DNA of 64,000 nt, from the NCBI GenBank assembly GCA_019059635.1, contig JAGVRJ010000004.1:124001-188000 (forward strand), in the 5' to 3' direction. This document shows, piece after piece, positions 35,436 through 45,969 of the stretch. The notes beneath the pieces were generated by a model. That model worked only from the letters and a program-made list of their open reading frames with translations. It had not been told where the DNA came from and searched no databases. How positions within the stretch are numbered: position 1 is the stretch's first letter; each line of letters opens with the position of its first letter. This stretch comes from Proales similis. Lineage: Eukaryota; Rotifera; Eurotatoria; Ploima; Proalidae. A program made the translations under genes and the position numbers.

Positions 35436-38400
35436 ATGGCCTCTCATACGAGCGTGCTACCGTTCGTAAGAGGAATCGACTTTACCAAATACGACTTTGA
35501 CCACGGACACTTGCCGCGACTGCTCGACCATCTGCAGAGGCTGAGATGGCTGCGTCTGGGCCGCACTAAAATGAGCCGACTTCCCAAAGAGCTGTACACA
35601 CTGGGCAAGCTGGAGCAGCTGCACTGCGCTCACAACCAACTGAGCGCGTTGAACGAGCATCTTGTGGAGCTCAAGTGCCTGCGCCTGCTCAACCTGAGGG
35701 ACAATCGGCTGAGCGAGCTGCCCAAACGCATTGACAAGCTAGAGGACCTCACAGTGCTCGATCTGAGCCGCAACGAGCTGAGCCAAGTGCCCGCAAACTT
35801 GGAGGAGAGCAAGTCGCTGACGGTGCTCAACTTGTCGCAGAATCAGATTCACAACGTGCCGCCGCATCTGTTCATAAATCTGACCGACCTGACGTTCCTC
35901 GACCTGAGCGGCAACAAGATTGAGATGCTGCCCGCACAGCTGCGCCGTCTGGTTCATCTCAAAACGCTCGTGCTGAACGATAATCCGTTGCTGCACGCGC
36001 AGCTTCGCCAGCTCACCTCGCTGGTGTCGCTCGAGTCGCTTCACTTGCGCAACACGCAGCGCACGCTGAGCAACATACCCAGCGGCCTGGAGAACCTGAG
36101 CAAGCTCAGAGAGCTGGACTTGTCCGCCAATGGCCTAACCATCATACCGGACACGGTCTACAAGATAGCCAGTCTGCGTCGATTGAACTTTAGCGACAAC
36201 CAGCTCAGCGACTTGAACGCAATGATCGCCAACATGGAGGAGCTGGTCACGCTCAATCTGTCTCGCAATCGCCTCCTCTCGCTGCCCAACGCAGTCTGCC
36301 GCCTCGCCAATCTCAGACGGCTGTACGTGAACAGCAACCTGCTGAGCTTTGTGGGCATCCCGGCCGGCATAGGCAAACTCGGCGAGCTAGAGATATTCTC
36401 GGCGAGCGACAACCGCATTGAGATGCTGCCCGAGGGCTTGTGCCGATGCGGCAAGCTGCGCAAAGTGTTGCTCAACAAAAACCGCCTGCTCACTCTGCCC
36501 GAGTCGATTCACTTTCTTCAGCTGCAGGAGCTGGACGTCAGCGACAATCCCGATTTCAAAATGCCTCCCAAGCCCGTCGAAATGCAAAAGGCCATGGGCG
36601 CCGGCGCTCTATTCTACAACATTGACTTTTCGCTTCAGCATCAGCTGATGCTGGCCGGCGCCTCGCCGCAGCAGATTCCGGCCGCCGCGCCGCCGGCCAG
36701 AGACCCGGTCGCGCGAAAGAAACGCCTCAAGCTGCTCAAGCAGAGCGTGAACGAAACCGACAGTTCTAAAGTGCTCAAGGGCATGCGCGAGGTGGCCGCC
36801 TGCCGCGACCAAGAGGACAGGCTGGCGCAAGAGTCGGCACTCATCAAGGGCAAGCGCTGGGACGAACAGCTGGAGAAGCCCAAACTCGACTACAGCGAGT
36901 TTTTCGAAGAGGACGTCGGCAACATACCCGGCGTGCAAGTGTACGAGATCGAAAAGTTCTTGCCCAGCCCGGTGGAGGCCGAGTACTACGGCAAGTTCTT
37001 CGACGGCGACTGCTACATTGTGCTCAAGACATTCATCGACTCGAGCAACAGCCTCAACTGGAGCATTTACTTCTGGATCGGAGCGAAGGCCGCTCTTGAC
37101 AAGCAGGCGTGCGCGGCCATGCACGCGGTCAATCTGCGCAACTTGCTCGGCGCCACGTGCAGAACGCAGCGCGAGGAGCAGAACGACGAGAGCGACGAGT
37201 TCTTGTCCATGTTCGAAGACGGCATCGAATACATCGATGGCGCTCACACGACCAGTGGCTTCTACACCGTCGAGGACATTGAGTACGTCAGCCGGCTCTA
37301 CAAGGTGACGGGCACGCAGCGAATTCTTGTCGAGCCGGTGCCAATCTCGATCGAGTCGCTCGACTCGCGCCACGTCTACCTGCTCGACGCGGGCATGTGC
37401 ATCTACTTGTGGAACGGAGAAAAGTGCAATCCGATCACTCGCTCCAAGGCTCGTCTCTTCGCCGAGAACATAAACAAACACGAGCGCAAGTTCCAGGCCG
37501 AGCTGCTTCAGTTCAGACAAGGCGACGAGAGCATGGCGTTCTGGCGCCTTCTAAATGGACCGCCAGAGGCGCACGAGACGTTCGAGCGCGACCAGAGTGC
37601 GGCCATCTCTCAGGCTCGCTATGGGCCCAAGCTCTACAAAGTAGGCATCGGCATGGGCTACTTGGAGCTGCCGCAGATCAAGCCCGACTACGGACGCCTG
37701 AACAAGAAGCTGCTCGACACGCGCGGCGTCTACATTCTCGACTGCTACTCGGACATATTCGTCTGGATCGGTCGCAAATCGACGCGTCTGGTTCGCACGG
37801 CCGCTCTGAAACTGAGCGCGTCGCTCGAGTCGATGATCGAACGGCCTCCGCATACACTGATCACGAGCACGCTGGAGGGCACCGAGAGTCAAGTGTTCAA
37901 GTCGAAATTCGACGGCTGGGACGATCTCATTTCGGTTGACTACACGCGCAGCGCCGAGGCGGTCAACAAAAAGGTGGCCAATCTGCGAAAGATTCAAGAA
38001 AAGCGCGAGACAAGTGTCGACTCGAACGCCTCTTCGACCAGCTCGCTGAACCCAATCTTGGCGGCGCCCAGTGCCAATCTATTCAGGGCACAGAGCGCAG
38101 TGCCCTCCATACTCAAGTCGTCCAACGAGCCGCTCAAGACCGACTTGGCCGCGCTGTTTGTCGAACGCTATGAGCCGGTGTGCGACGAAGAGTCGCTCTC
38201 GATCATGGAAGAGATGAACGACTTTCTCGAGTCGATGGACTCGTTCGTCTACGAGCAGAAGCGGTTCGTTCCGCTGCCCAAACAAGAGCTCGGGCAGTTC
38301 TATTCAGGCGAGAGCTATTTGTTTGTCTGCCGATACTGGAAACTGGACGAGGAGTCCAAAGTAGGAGACAACGAGGACGAAGAGTCGACGGGTCAAGTGG

Positions 38401-39353
38401 ACGGCTCAATTGAATGCAAACTGTACTTTTGGCAAGGACGCGAGGCCAACAACAGCGCCTGGCTCTCGTTTACATTCAGTCTGAAGAAAAAGTTCAAGGA
38501 CATTGAGATTGTGAAGCTCAACCAGCAGCAGGAGAATCCGCAATTTCTTGCCCATTTCCAGCGCAAGTTCATCATTCACCGCGGCAAGCGGCCTCGACAA
38601 CCGTCAGCCAGTGTTGTGGTCGCCAGCGCCCAACAAGGCAAGCGTGCGACAAGAATGTATCATTTGCGACGCAACCCGCAGTCGGCCATCTGCACTCGCT
38701 GCATCGAGCTGGAAGACGCCAAGGCGCAATATTTGTGCTCACAATTCTGCTACTTGGTGTGCGTTGAGTTTGACAACTCGCAACAAGAGCTGGCCACAAG
38801 CGGCATAGTCTACGTGTGGCTGGGCAGCAAGTGCAATCCGGACGAGGCTCGTCTGGCCGAAGAAATAGCCGAGCACATGTACAAGGACTCGTACAGCATT
38901 CAAGTGCTGAACGAGGGCCAAGAGCCGGACACGTTCTTCTGGCACAGCCTGGAAGGCCGCAAGCCGTACGACAAGGCAGCCGACTACATGCAGCACATGC
39001 GCCTGTTCAGATGCTCGAACGAGCGCGGCTACTTTGCGGTCAGTGAGAAGTGCATTGACTTTTGCCAAGACGACTTGTGCGATGACGACGTGATGGTGCT
39101 CGACACCGGCGAGCTCGTCTATCTTTGGGTCGGACCCACCAGCACCGAAATTGAAGTCAAGCTGGCATTCAAGAGCGCCCAAGTGTACATACAGCACCTG
39201 AAGATCAAGCAGCCCGAGCGGCCGCGCAAGCTGCTAATCACAACCAAGGGCAAAGAGCCGGCGCCGTTCAGAAAGTGCTTTCACGCCTGGTCTGTGCATC
39301 GAGATCCGCCACGCAATCTCGAAAAGCAAATTGTTCTTCGTCCGCCAAAATAA
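35436..39353 (+). CDS. FLII: Flightless-I (LRR-gelsolin actin regulator)
   Basis: Actin-remodelling and nuclear-receptor coactivator protein of the gelsolin superfamily. A single uninterrupted exon of 1,305 residues, near the roughly 1,270 of human FLII. The N-terminus (VLPFVRGIDFTKYDF) matches the family. About sixteen leucine-rich repeats run to residue about 385. Six gelsolin-like domains follow, starting near residues 495 (VQVYEIEKFLPSP), 628, 732 (YKVGIGMGYLELPQ), 928, 1074 and 1188 (MRLFRCSNERGYF). Acidic, low-complexity linkers separate G3/G4 and lie inside G4 (DNEDEESTG). The start at 35436 has a purine at -3. The lack of introns over 3.9 kb is unusual next to intron-bearing neighbours. 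AATAAA lies at 39459-39464. Confidence 0.97.
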   Translation: MASHTSVLPFVRGIDFTKYDFDHGHLPRLLDHLQRLRWLRLGRTKMSRLPKELYTLGKLEQLHCAHNQLSALNEHLVELKCLRLLNLRDNRLSELPKRIDKLEDLTVLDLSRNELSQVPANLEESKSLTVLNLSQNQIHNVPPHLFINLTDLTFLDLSGNKIEMLPAQLRRLVHLKTLVLNDNPLLHAQLRQLTSLVSLESLHLRNTQRTLSNIPSGLENLSKLRELDLSANGLTIIPDTVYKIASLRRLNFSDNQLSDLNAMIANMEELVTLNLSRNRLLSLPNAVCRLANLRRLYVNSNLLSFVGIPAGIGKLGELEIFSASDNRIEMLPEGLCRCGKLRKVLLNKNRLLTLPESIHFLQLQELDVSDNPDFKMPPKPVEMQKAMGAGALFYNIDFSLQHQLMLAGASPQQIPAAAPPARDPVARKKRLKLLKQSVNETDSSKVLKGMREVAACRDQEDRLAQESALIKGKRWDEQLEKPKLDYSEFFEEDVGNIPGVQVYEIEKFLPSPVEAEYYGKFFDGDCYIVLKTFIDSSNSLNWSIYFWIGAKAALDKQACAAMHAVNLRNLLGATCRTQREEQNDESDEFLSMFEDGIEYIDGAHTTSGFYTVEDIEYVSRLYKVTGTQRILVEPVPISIESLDSRHVYLLDAGMCIYLWNGEKCNPITRSKARLFAENINKHERKFQAELLQFRQGDESMAFWRLLNGPPEAHETFERDQSAAISQARYGPKLYKVGIGMGYLELPQIKPDYGRLNKKLLDTRGVYILDCYSDIFVWIGRKSTRLVRTAALKLSASLESMIERPPHTLITSTLEGTESQVFKSKFDGWDDLISVDYTRSAEAVNKKVANLRKIQEKRETSVDSNASSTSSLNPILAAPSANLFRAQSAVPSILKSSNEPLKTDLAALFVERYEPVCDEESLSIMEEMNDFLESMDSFVYEQKRFVPLPKQELGQFYSGESYLFVCRYWKLDEESKVGDNEDEESTGQVDGSIECKLYFWQGREANNSAWLSFTFSLKKKFKDIEIVKLNQQQENPQFLAHFQRKFIIHRGKRPRQPSASVVVASAQQGKRATRMYHLRRNPQSAICTRCIELEDAKAQYLCSQFCYLVCVEFDNSQQELATSGIVYVWLGSKCNPDEARLAEEIAEHMYKDSYSIQVLNEGQEPDTFFWHSLEGRKPYDKAADYMQHMRLFRCSNERGYFAVSEKCIDFCQDDLCDDDVMVLDTGELVYLWVGPTSTEIEVKLAFKSAQVYIQHLKIKQPERPRKLLITTKGKEPAPFRKCFHAWSVHRDPPRNLEKQIVLRPPK

Positions 39354-39940
39354 ATTGCACTCAATCGCACCCTATTTCGCCTGTTAAGCTTCAACCTTAA
39401 AATTTAAACTAAAGCGTAATTTTCTACTAAATTAATATATGAAAAAGCCTAGCTTATCAATAAACAAAAAAAAAGGAAACTAATCGAGATCTCGAGCGTG
39501 AATTAAAAAAAAAGTAAAAGCAAAGCTTCGATGTTTAATATCAGAACGGGTCGGACCGGTTTAGAAAAAAGGGCAAGGTGGTCGAGATCGAGAAGGGGGA
39601 ACAGACAAATTGGTGGACAGTGTCCGGTGAGCACAACAAAATTCGCCTGGCATCAGTCGGCTTGCACAACCAAGGCGACTTTAGAAGCAGAATGCATGTA
39701 CAAGCAGAATATGCTAATCAAAGTCGATAAATTTATTTCTTTCTTAATATAAATATGCGCGATTGAAAGAGCATGAAGGAAAATTATTGAAACTACTACT
39801 ACAACAGCAGCCGCAGTACACAAATCCGAGCATATTGAAATTCTATATAGCCCAAATCTGACCTAAATTGACCGGCTTTGGAAACCACGAGCACAGATCG
39901 TCAACGGAATAAGGAGAGAAGCAAAATAGCAGGAGCAGCC
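39354..39940. other. Flightless-I 3'UTR and HAPSTR1 upstream region
   Basis: 587-bp spacer with AATAAA at 39459-39464 followed by A-rich sequence. The rest is AT-rich and should hold the HAPSTR1 promoter and 5' leader. No gene is seen. Confidence 0.6.
39459..39464 (+). terminator. poly(A) signal of Flightless-I
   Basis: AATAAA 106 nt beyond the stop codon, directly followed by an A run. Confidence 0.7.
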
Positions 39941-40864
39941 ATGGATGGTTTGACGAGAAACAACCAGCCAAACACCATAAACCACAACATGAACAGCCCA
40001 AACGGAGCAAGCAGCCTAATCAACAACAGCAGCTTCGCAATGCAGAACGACTTGATAGCGAACGACTTTAGCGACCAGCTCGACACAATGATGGTCATAA
40101 ACGGCGGCAACGCGGGCGAAGAGACGGACGCATTGCTGGAGCAATACGAGTACGACATGGACAAGTACGTGAACGACAGCCTCGTCTTTGAGAAGGAGCA
40201 GTCGGGCACGCGGCTATTTCAGTCTTTTCAGACGTCTGCTTGCGCAGTAGCGCAAATGTTTAAAGAAAAGAATAACAAAACGGGCCAGTGGCAGTCGTTC
40301 CAGAACGCGGCCGGCTCGCTGACCGTCTTGTACAAGGACAGCCTGGAGGCGTGCAAAGTCAACTACGATTTAGGTGTAAATGTGGGCCAGCAGCGCAAGC
40401 TCAAAGAAATAATCCAATGGGTGAAGAAGAAGAAAAGGCGCACAATTCGCAAAGACGAGCTGATAAACTTCTTGATCGGACGTCAAACAGAGGCGCAGTT
40501 GAGCGCCGCAGCGTCGGGCCTAATCAACCCGAGCTCGGCCATTCGACACCAGCAGCAAAAGCAGGCGGCCGCTGTGGCAGTGGCAGCGGCCGTCGCAGCG
40601 TCCAACTCGTCGGCCAACAACCTGGAGACGACCACAGCCGATTTAGCCACATTCAGAGAGGCGCTCATAAACAGCCGAAACGCGTCCAACCGTCTCAGTC
40701 ACCATCCGCACCACCATGGCCATCACCATCACCATGTCAACTCTCGCACCTGCGACGACCTTGACTGCTTTTTCTGCGAGCAAATCAACATGCATGTGGA
40801 GAACAAGCGCTCACACGGCGACTCGCTCGAGTCGCCCAGTCGCAAGCGCTTTCGCTTCTACTGA
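39941..40864 (+). CDS. HAPSTR1: HAPSTR1 (C16orf72) homologue
   Basis: HAPSTR1 is a nuclear stress-response partner of the E3 ligase HUWE1. The conserved core is clear: LLEQYEYDMDKYVNDSLVFE, LFQSFQTSACAVAQMFKE, WQSFQNAAGSLTVLYKDSLE, then KLKEIIQWVKKKKRRTIRKDELINFLIGRQ. The conserved C-terminal end has CDDLDCFFCEQI and a basic SPSRKRFRFY that could serve as a nuclear signal. The start is the first true ATG (GCAGCCATGG context), giving 307 residues. Between core and tail lie Ala-rich (AAVAVAAAVAAS) and His-rich (HHPHHHGHHHHHV) tracts. Single exon. It follows Flightless-I on the same strand. Confidence 0.93.
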   Translation: MDGLTRNNQPNTINHNMNSPNGASSLINNSSFAMQNDLIANDFSDQLDTMMVINGGNAGEETDALLEQYEYDMDKYVNDSLVFEKEQSGTRLFQSFQTSACAVAQMFKEKNNKTGQWQSFQNAAGSLTVLYKDSLEACKVNYDLGVNVGQQRKLKEIIQWVKKKKRRTIRKDELINFLIGRQTEAQLSAAASGLINPSSAIRHQQQKQAAAVAVAAAVAASNSSANNLETTTADLATFREALINSRNASNRLSHHPHHHGHHHHHVNSRTCDDLDCFFCEQINMHVENKRSHGDSLESPSRKRFRFY

Positions 40865-41469
40865 GCCCCATCTAAGCCGCTTCTAAATCGACTCGACAGT
40901 GATGATAGCCTAGGCACATGCGGCGCCGACCAGCGCCTAATCTCGTTTTTCATCTTGTTGTCTTGTTCATCGTTTCGTTTGGCTCATTCTTTTACTTTTC
41001 TCGTTTTTTTTTTCTATTTTGCTAAACCTAAACAACGATTTCCACACCCTTTTTCACTTGTTTGCTATTTGAATCGACTCTCTTCTTCTTCTCTCAAGCC
41101 AGCCACTCTCTTTACCTGTCTGCCGTTCCTTTTCTTGTTCTTCTCGTCTTTCTACTGCCTGATTTCGCTCCGCTCCTCTTTCACTCTCAAGTTTTTGGTC
41201 TCACCTTTCTTGGGCAAATATCGAATTTAAACATATAAATTAAAATCATCATGAACGAAGCAGCTTCGATTTTTGTTTAGGCTTGATTTTGATTTGGTTC
41301 AATAACCAACGACAACGCAAATGTCCAGAATTAATTCAAAGAAGATTATGCCTCAGAACCGAATGAAGAGTACCAATAGGAGCAAAAAAAAAGAGGAAGA
41401 AATAGTCAAAATTGAACAAACAAGTAAACAAGCGCAAGAGATAACCAATCTGGGCAAAGAGATTATCGT
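40865..41469. other. convergent 3' spacer, HAPSTR1 / SLC35E3-like
   Basis: 605-bp tail-to-tail spacer. It has a pyrimidine-rich stretch (40960-41200, likely HAPSTR1 3'UTR) and then AT-rich sequence with ATTAAA near 41239. No gene is seen. Confidence 0.5.
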
Positions 41470-42834
41470 CTAGACGAGGTTCTCACACTCCTCGTCGGCC
41501 GAGTCGGAGCGCAGTCGAATTTCTCTCAAGCGTTGGACTTTTGAGTCGCGCGCTTTTATAAGGCTTGAGCATATGAGACCTTGAAATAGGCACATGTTCA
41601 GTTTGCGTGAGTGGCATTACAATTTGACGGTCAGCTGACTTACTCATGATTACGAAAGCGATTGAGACTAATTGAATTTGATTGATTGTCTCGTCCAGAG
41701 CGACCAGACCGACCGCGACGTTTACAGGAAAGCTGGCACTGCCGATTATGCTGTAGCTGCAGAATGAAGCGTTTTTAATGCCATTTGCTCGCACACTGAG
41801 TTGAACTCAAATGTACTTACGTGAGAGTCGAACTAGACGAAATGAGAAAGTAAACGCTGGCGTTGAATACGAACGCAACCAGACTCGAAGAGAGCAGGCA
41901 AATCTGGAGTGAGCGAGAATGAAATGGCCTTGAGAATTGAGTGGAATGAAAATCGCACTCACTATCATTGAGCTGTTGAATCCGCTGTTGGCCATGAGGC
42001 GCAGACGATCCGTATCGAACGAGAGTGCGCAGGCGAACGAGAAAAACGCAGCCAGAGGAGCCACATAGAGCAGTAGCTGAAGAGCGTCCAACTGTAGGCT
42101 CTTCTCTTTCTCGCAAACAACCTGTCAAGGCCAAATGAGCGACATGGCCCCGAGTAATGTGCGTCGGATGAGTTTTACTCACTGTGTGGTAGATGGCGCC
42201 GACTAGAGCGGCCAACACGCCAACACAAACGCCAGAGGTGGCCAGATGAACGTCAAAGCAGGCGTAGGACAGCACGCCGGCAACCACAAGTCCCTGAGAT
42301 TCAAATGAATCGAGGCGATTCAGAAGGAGGCGAATGTCTACTCACAGTGGCCAGCTGCAGACTCAGAGAGCTCTTTTTGTTAAACACCAAGTAATAGATG
42401 AAGAGAACAAACACAATGGTGAGCAGCTTGAACGCGCTTGTGGACGATAGACTGTTGAGACGAAGAGAGATGTTATTGAGGACGAGATAGACGGCAAACA
42501 GAAGAGCGGGAGTGAACATCTCCGGAAAGGGCACCGACTTGTGCCTGACCAGGTCGAAGCGGGTGCAGAGCAAAACGCCGATGAACGTGACGAAGGCGTG
42601 CGAGGCAGCCAGCGTGTACTCGGACAGATCGTAGCTCGACATGAGGATCTTGTTTGACCACATTAGAAATGGCGAGCAGGCGCATTTTAGAAGCAGGGCG
42701 AGCAAGAGCATCTGAAAGCTCCATTCACACTCGGGTATGGACCAGAGCGGTCCCACTCGTGACTTGACGCGCATTATGGTCTCGGTGGTGCCCTGAAGGA
42801 TCCTTGTCGCTTGCTGGCGACCATTTGTCTTCAT
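41470..42834 (-). CDS. diverged SLC35E3-like nucleotide-sugar/triose-phosphate-type transporter
   Basis: Multipass membrane transporter of the drug/metabolite (SLC35/TPT) family. Exons carry hydrophobic spans such as LLLALLLKCACSPFLMW, HAFVTFIGVLLCTRF, LTIVFVLFIYYLVF and VAGVLSYACFDVHLATSGVCVGVLAALVGAIYHTV. The exon with LDALQLLLYVAPLAAFFSF matches the block [19 protein letters not shown] of the neighbouring SLC35E3, and IICLL...VAFVFNASVYFLISSSSTLTYSIIG follows the same pattern. The final exon (ending DSADEECENLV) was found by splicing FVIM to SLICSSL across an intron with gtaagt. The start at 42834 directly follows a TTTTGCAG sequence. A tandem duplicate of the next gene that has diverged strongly. 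Substrate unknown. Confidence 0.8.
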
Positions 42835-43602
42835 CTGCAAAACGACTTGATTGAAATGAAATTCTTTGTCAAACTGTCGCACTCTCGTTCAAACACAGAA
42901 AATGACGACGCTCGAAACAGTGACGTTCGAACCAAAAATGAATTTTAATATCGGCACAAATTGACTGATTCATAATTTGCGCTTTCCTTAGCACATTAAC
43001 GGGTCTTATAGAGATTGCGATTATGATTTGTTTATGTCACCATGCGAGAAGAGGCGAACGGCAATGAACGAAAACAACGAGCCAGAGCGAGAGAGTCGCC
43101 AGAATACAAGTCGTTTTGCGTGTTGGACGAGCATCACTCGTCCTAATCCCGGCCTGCAAAAAGCCGCTCCATTGCAGTTCATCCGTCATTGTTGTTCGTG
43201 ATTCGTCCCTCTCACTCGAGTCATAAATCTAGCGCTAGGCTAGCTTGCTACACGTTTCCTCGTCATTTCGTCTAATTTGCTCTTTTTCGTCCTGACCGAG
43301 CGATAAAATCACCCAGTTTCGTTTCGCGCCCCCCTTTTCGGCCTGTCTCCGTCTGGCTCTTTTCGGCTTGGAAGCCAGACTCGAACAGATACCAACCGGA
43401 TTGTTCACGGCCCCTTTAACCGCAGCACACTCTTGAAACGGTGAATTTGAGCGTAAAATGAACTCTTGTTATTGTTATTGCATAGTGAATACCAACGCCA
43501 AGTGTGATTATGTAATTTGGATTCAACAGAATCGAAAAGCGAGAAACTAGAGAGAAAGATTAAAATGAGACAGAAAGCGGCCAACAGCAGCGAGGACGAG
43601 TC
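42835..43602. other. spacer between the two SLC35 genes
   Basis: 768-bp spacer between co-oriented minus-strand paralogues. It holds the 3'UTR of SLC35E3 and the promoter/leader of the second gene. A possible 3' splice site directly abuts the downstream ATG at 42834. No gene is seen. Confidence 0.5.
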
Positions 43603-44832
43603 TCAATCCTTTTTGGCTTTGTTCTCAGCCACTCTTGAAAATGAGTAGGCAAGCAGACCTGTTGACGAGCGCGAGAAATGAAAACTTGAATTTTGATTAT
43701 GGCAGAATGGGTGCTGGCAATTTACCTGAAAAGACAAGAACGGCGGCGAAGATCTGCTCGGGACGAGGATTCTCGTCGAACAAGAACGCTCCGAGAATAA
43801 TCACGGAGAGGAATTTCATGTTGCCGATTATGTTGTAGCTGCAAAAGAATTGAGATTTGTGGCATGCGTGAGCAATGTGATTCAGATTCAGATTACGTCA
43901 GAGCTGATGTGTTGCCAATTATCCAATAGACAGACCAGTTGAACAAGAACGCGACCAGGCCGCTGAGAACGACCAGAAGCTGCAATAATAGACGTTCGAA
44001 TTAGACAAGATTGAGAGAGGGCACGAGGCAGAGTTTGTCACCCATTGATTGAGAGGTCGGCTAGGCAAAGAGGCCAGCTGACTGTGATCTTCAAACAGAA
44101 GAACGGTGACGAACAGGAAGAAAGCCGACAAAGGCGCCTGGTAGAGAAGGAGTTGCAGGGAGCTCAGATCGAACTCCTTTTGCTTTTCGCCGATCCACTT
44201 TATTCGAGTTGAAAAATAAAAGCCAATTGATACAGAGAGAAAGAGAGCTGAGAATAAGAGACAAACCATTTGATAGAGCGAAGTGGTCACCACTCCAAAG
44301 AGACCGATCATTACGCCCAGTCGGTTGTATTTGACGTCGAAATAAGAGTTGAGGAATATGCCGAGAGTGACAGCAGTCTTGAATGGAGACGGTTAGCCAG
44401 AGCGAGAATGGAGCAAATGAGGCCAAAGCAGCTTACAATCGAGAGTTTTGTTGTGAGACTGTACTGACGCGCGTAGAACAAGTAAGAAAGGACCATGACG
44501 AAGGGCATGGTGAGAACTTTTAAATGCTGAGAGACGCCCATGGTGTTGAGCTCGAGCGATAGATTGTTCAGAAGAACAAAGCCGCAGAACGAGAGCGCCA
44601 TCGGAATCATCGACAAGATGGGCACTCGTTTGGCCTTGAACACGCCGAGCAAAGTGAGCGAGTAGACGCCGACGAATGTGATGAGAAAGTGCAGGCCGGT
44701 GAGCACCGTGTTCGGAAAGTGGTAGTTGATGTAAATGTACTTGTTCAGCGGAATGATGGTGAGCGAGGTGAGCACCTTGAACAAGATGCCCACGAACACT
44801 TTGAACGTTTGGCGACCGCTGCTGCTTTCCAT
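43603..44832 (-). CDS. SLC35E3: SLC35E3-type solute carrier
   Basis: Ten-span Golgi/ER transporter family member. Diagnostic stretches: ILFKVLTSLTIIPLNKYIY near the N-terminus, [106 protein letters not shown]. The last exon, reached through a GT-AG intron, encodes GLLAYSFSRVAENKAKKD and stops at 43603. About 310 residues, the family length. Introns are 60-110 nt. Vertebrate SLC35E3 has no firmly proven substrate. The paralogue lies 768 bp downstream on the same strand. Confidence 0.9.
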
Positions 44833-45162
44833 CTCCCTGCCAAATGCTCAATTCTTCAATTTTCTTTTTTTCTTGCTTGCCGTCTGCTCGCTTCGTTCGA
44901 TATTGTTTATGCCACGGTCTCCTCATAAACTCATTGAGCTGAACTCGATTTGTCTTTAAGTTGGCTCCAATTTCAGGTCAGAGCGATTCGAAATTCGCCA
45001 CCGCATGAGCTCCATCCAGCATAATCGATTCAATCACTTGCTTCGTTCGCTTCTCAACTTTTGCCTCAACGCCTGCCTCTGCTCGCTCTCTTGACACTAG
45101 CGCTTTTGCTTTTCGTTTTTACAAAATCATTCGAGTCTGAAATTTTATTCGCTCCTGTTTAA
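44833..45162. other. spacer, unknown gene 3' end / SLC35E3 promoter
   Basis: 330-bp spacer between co-oriented genes. A minus-strand AATAAA at 45144-45149 serves the unknown gene. No gene is seen. Confidence 0.5.
45144..45149 (-). terminator. poly(A) signal of unknown gene
   Basis: Minus-strand AATAAA only 14 nt beyond the stop codon at 45163. This supports the gene being real. Confidence 0.6.
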
Positions 45163-45969
45163 TTAGAATTTGCACGCGTCAGAGACGCTCAACTCAGAGT
45201 TCAGGCAAGGCAAGGCCTGTTCAGGCTTGCAGCTGATCGGAGCCGAATCCAGATCGAGAGGCAAATCCTCTGAAAAGCGGACGCCTGCTGGATATGGCGT
45301 TTGCTCTTTTGATTGGCTCTCTCTGCTCTGCTGGCTTGTGGCTGCCTCTTGGCCACTTGTGCTCCACAAGTCGAGTTGAACTCTACAGCTCGCTTCTTCA
45401 ATCTCCTCTGGTAGATAAGCGTGCGCGTTGTACTGAGCCTCTATGACTTGAGCGATTCCGTCGAAATCGTCTTGCTGCCGGCTGATTGCTGTCAAACTGT
45501 CAAGCGGCTCAACCTCTGGCTCACTCAGCTGATCTGCATCTGGCTGTTGACTCGGTTCTTGATCTTGAATAAGGTCCACTCGACCGCTGACTGTGCGCAA
45601 AATCGGCAATCTCGCGTCCCGGACAGGCAGTCCAGACGATTGGCTCTGAACAGGCTCGAACGACGGACAACGAGTGTCAACTCGAGGCAAATACTCGCCT
45701 CGCAACTGCATTAGGATGCCTTTTTCCATCTCCCGGCTTGGCTCAGCATATGGGTTAGATGAGCGCTCGCCACCTAGCTAACCTTTGAATAATCCGAACA
45801 AGCCATTTACATAACTCAATATTTGCTCTTTGGTTGCGTCGCATTTAAACGAATTGAATCGGCATCCGTTGCGAGAAAGCGCGACACTGACGAAAATAGA
45901 AAGCGATCGCGTTTGGAGGAATAGGAACACTTCCGATTTAGATCGCTTTTCCAAATTGTTTGATTTCAT
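45163..45969 (-). CDS. unrecognised two-exon gene
   Basis: I do not recognise this protein. Exon 1 from the first true ATG (45969, MKSNNLEKRSKSEVFLF) ends at NGLFGLFK. A GT-AG intron (about 45721-45779) joins it in frame to GILMQLRGEYLPRVDTRC, giving about 245 residues. The second part is acidic and Gln/Ser-rich (QDQEPSQQPDADQLSEPEVE), looks disordered, and shows no membrane span or signal peptide. The splice fit, the open frame on both sides and the close AATAAA make it a credible gene. It starts only 210 bp behind the CFAP52 stop on the same strand, with an acceptor-like ATCTCAG just before its ATG. Confidence 0.55.

Noticed and set aside
42834-42850. Spliced-leader trans-splice acceptor directly before the SLC35E3-like ATG
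   Set aside because: TTTTGCAG abuts the ATG, but a normal 5'UTR intron explains it equally well and most other genes in the window lack such a site.
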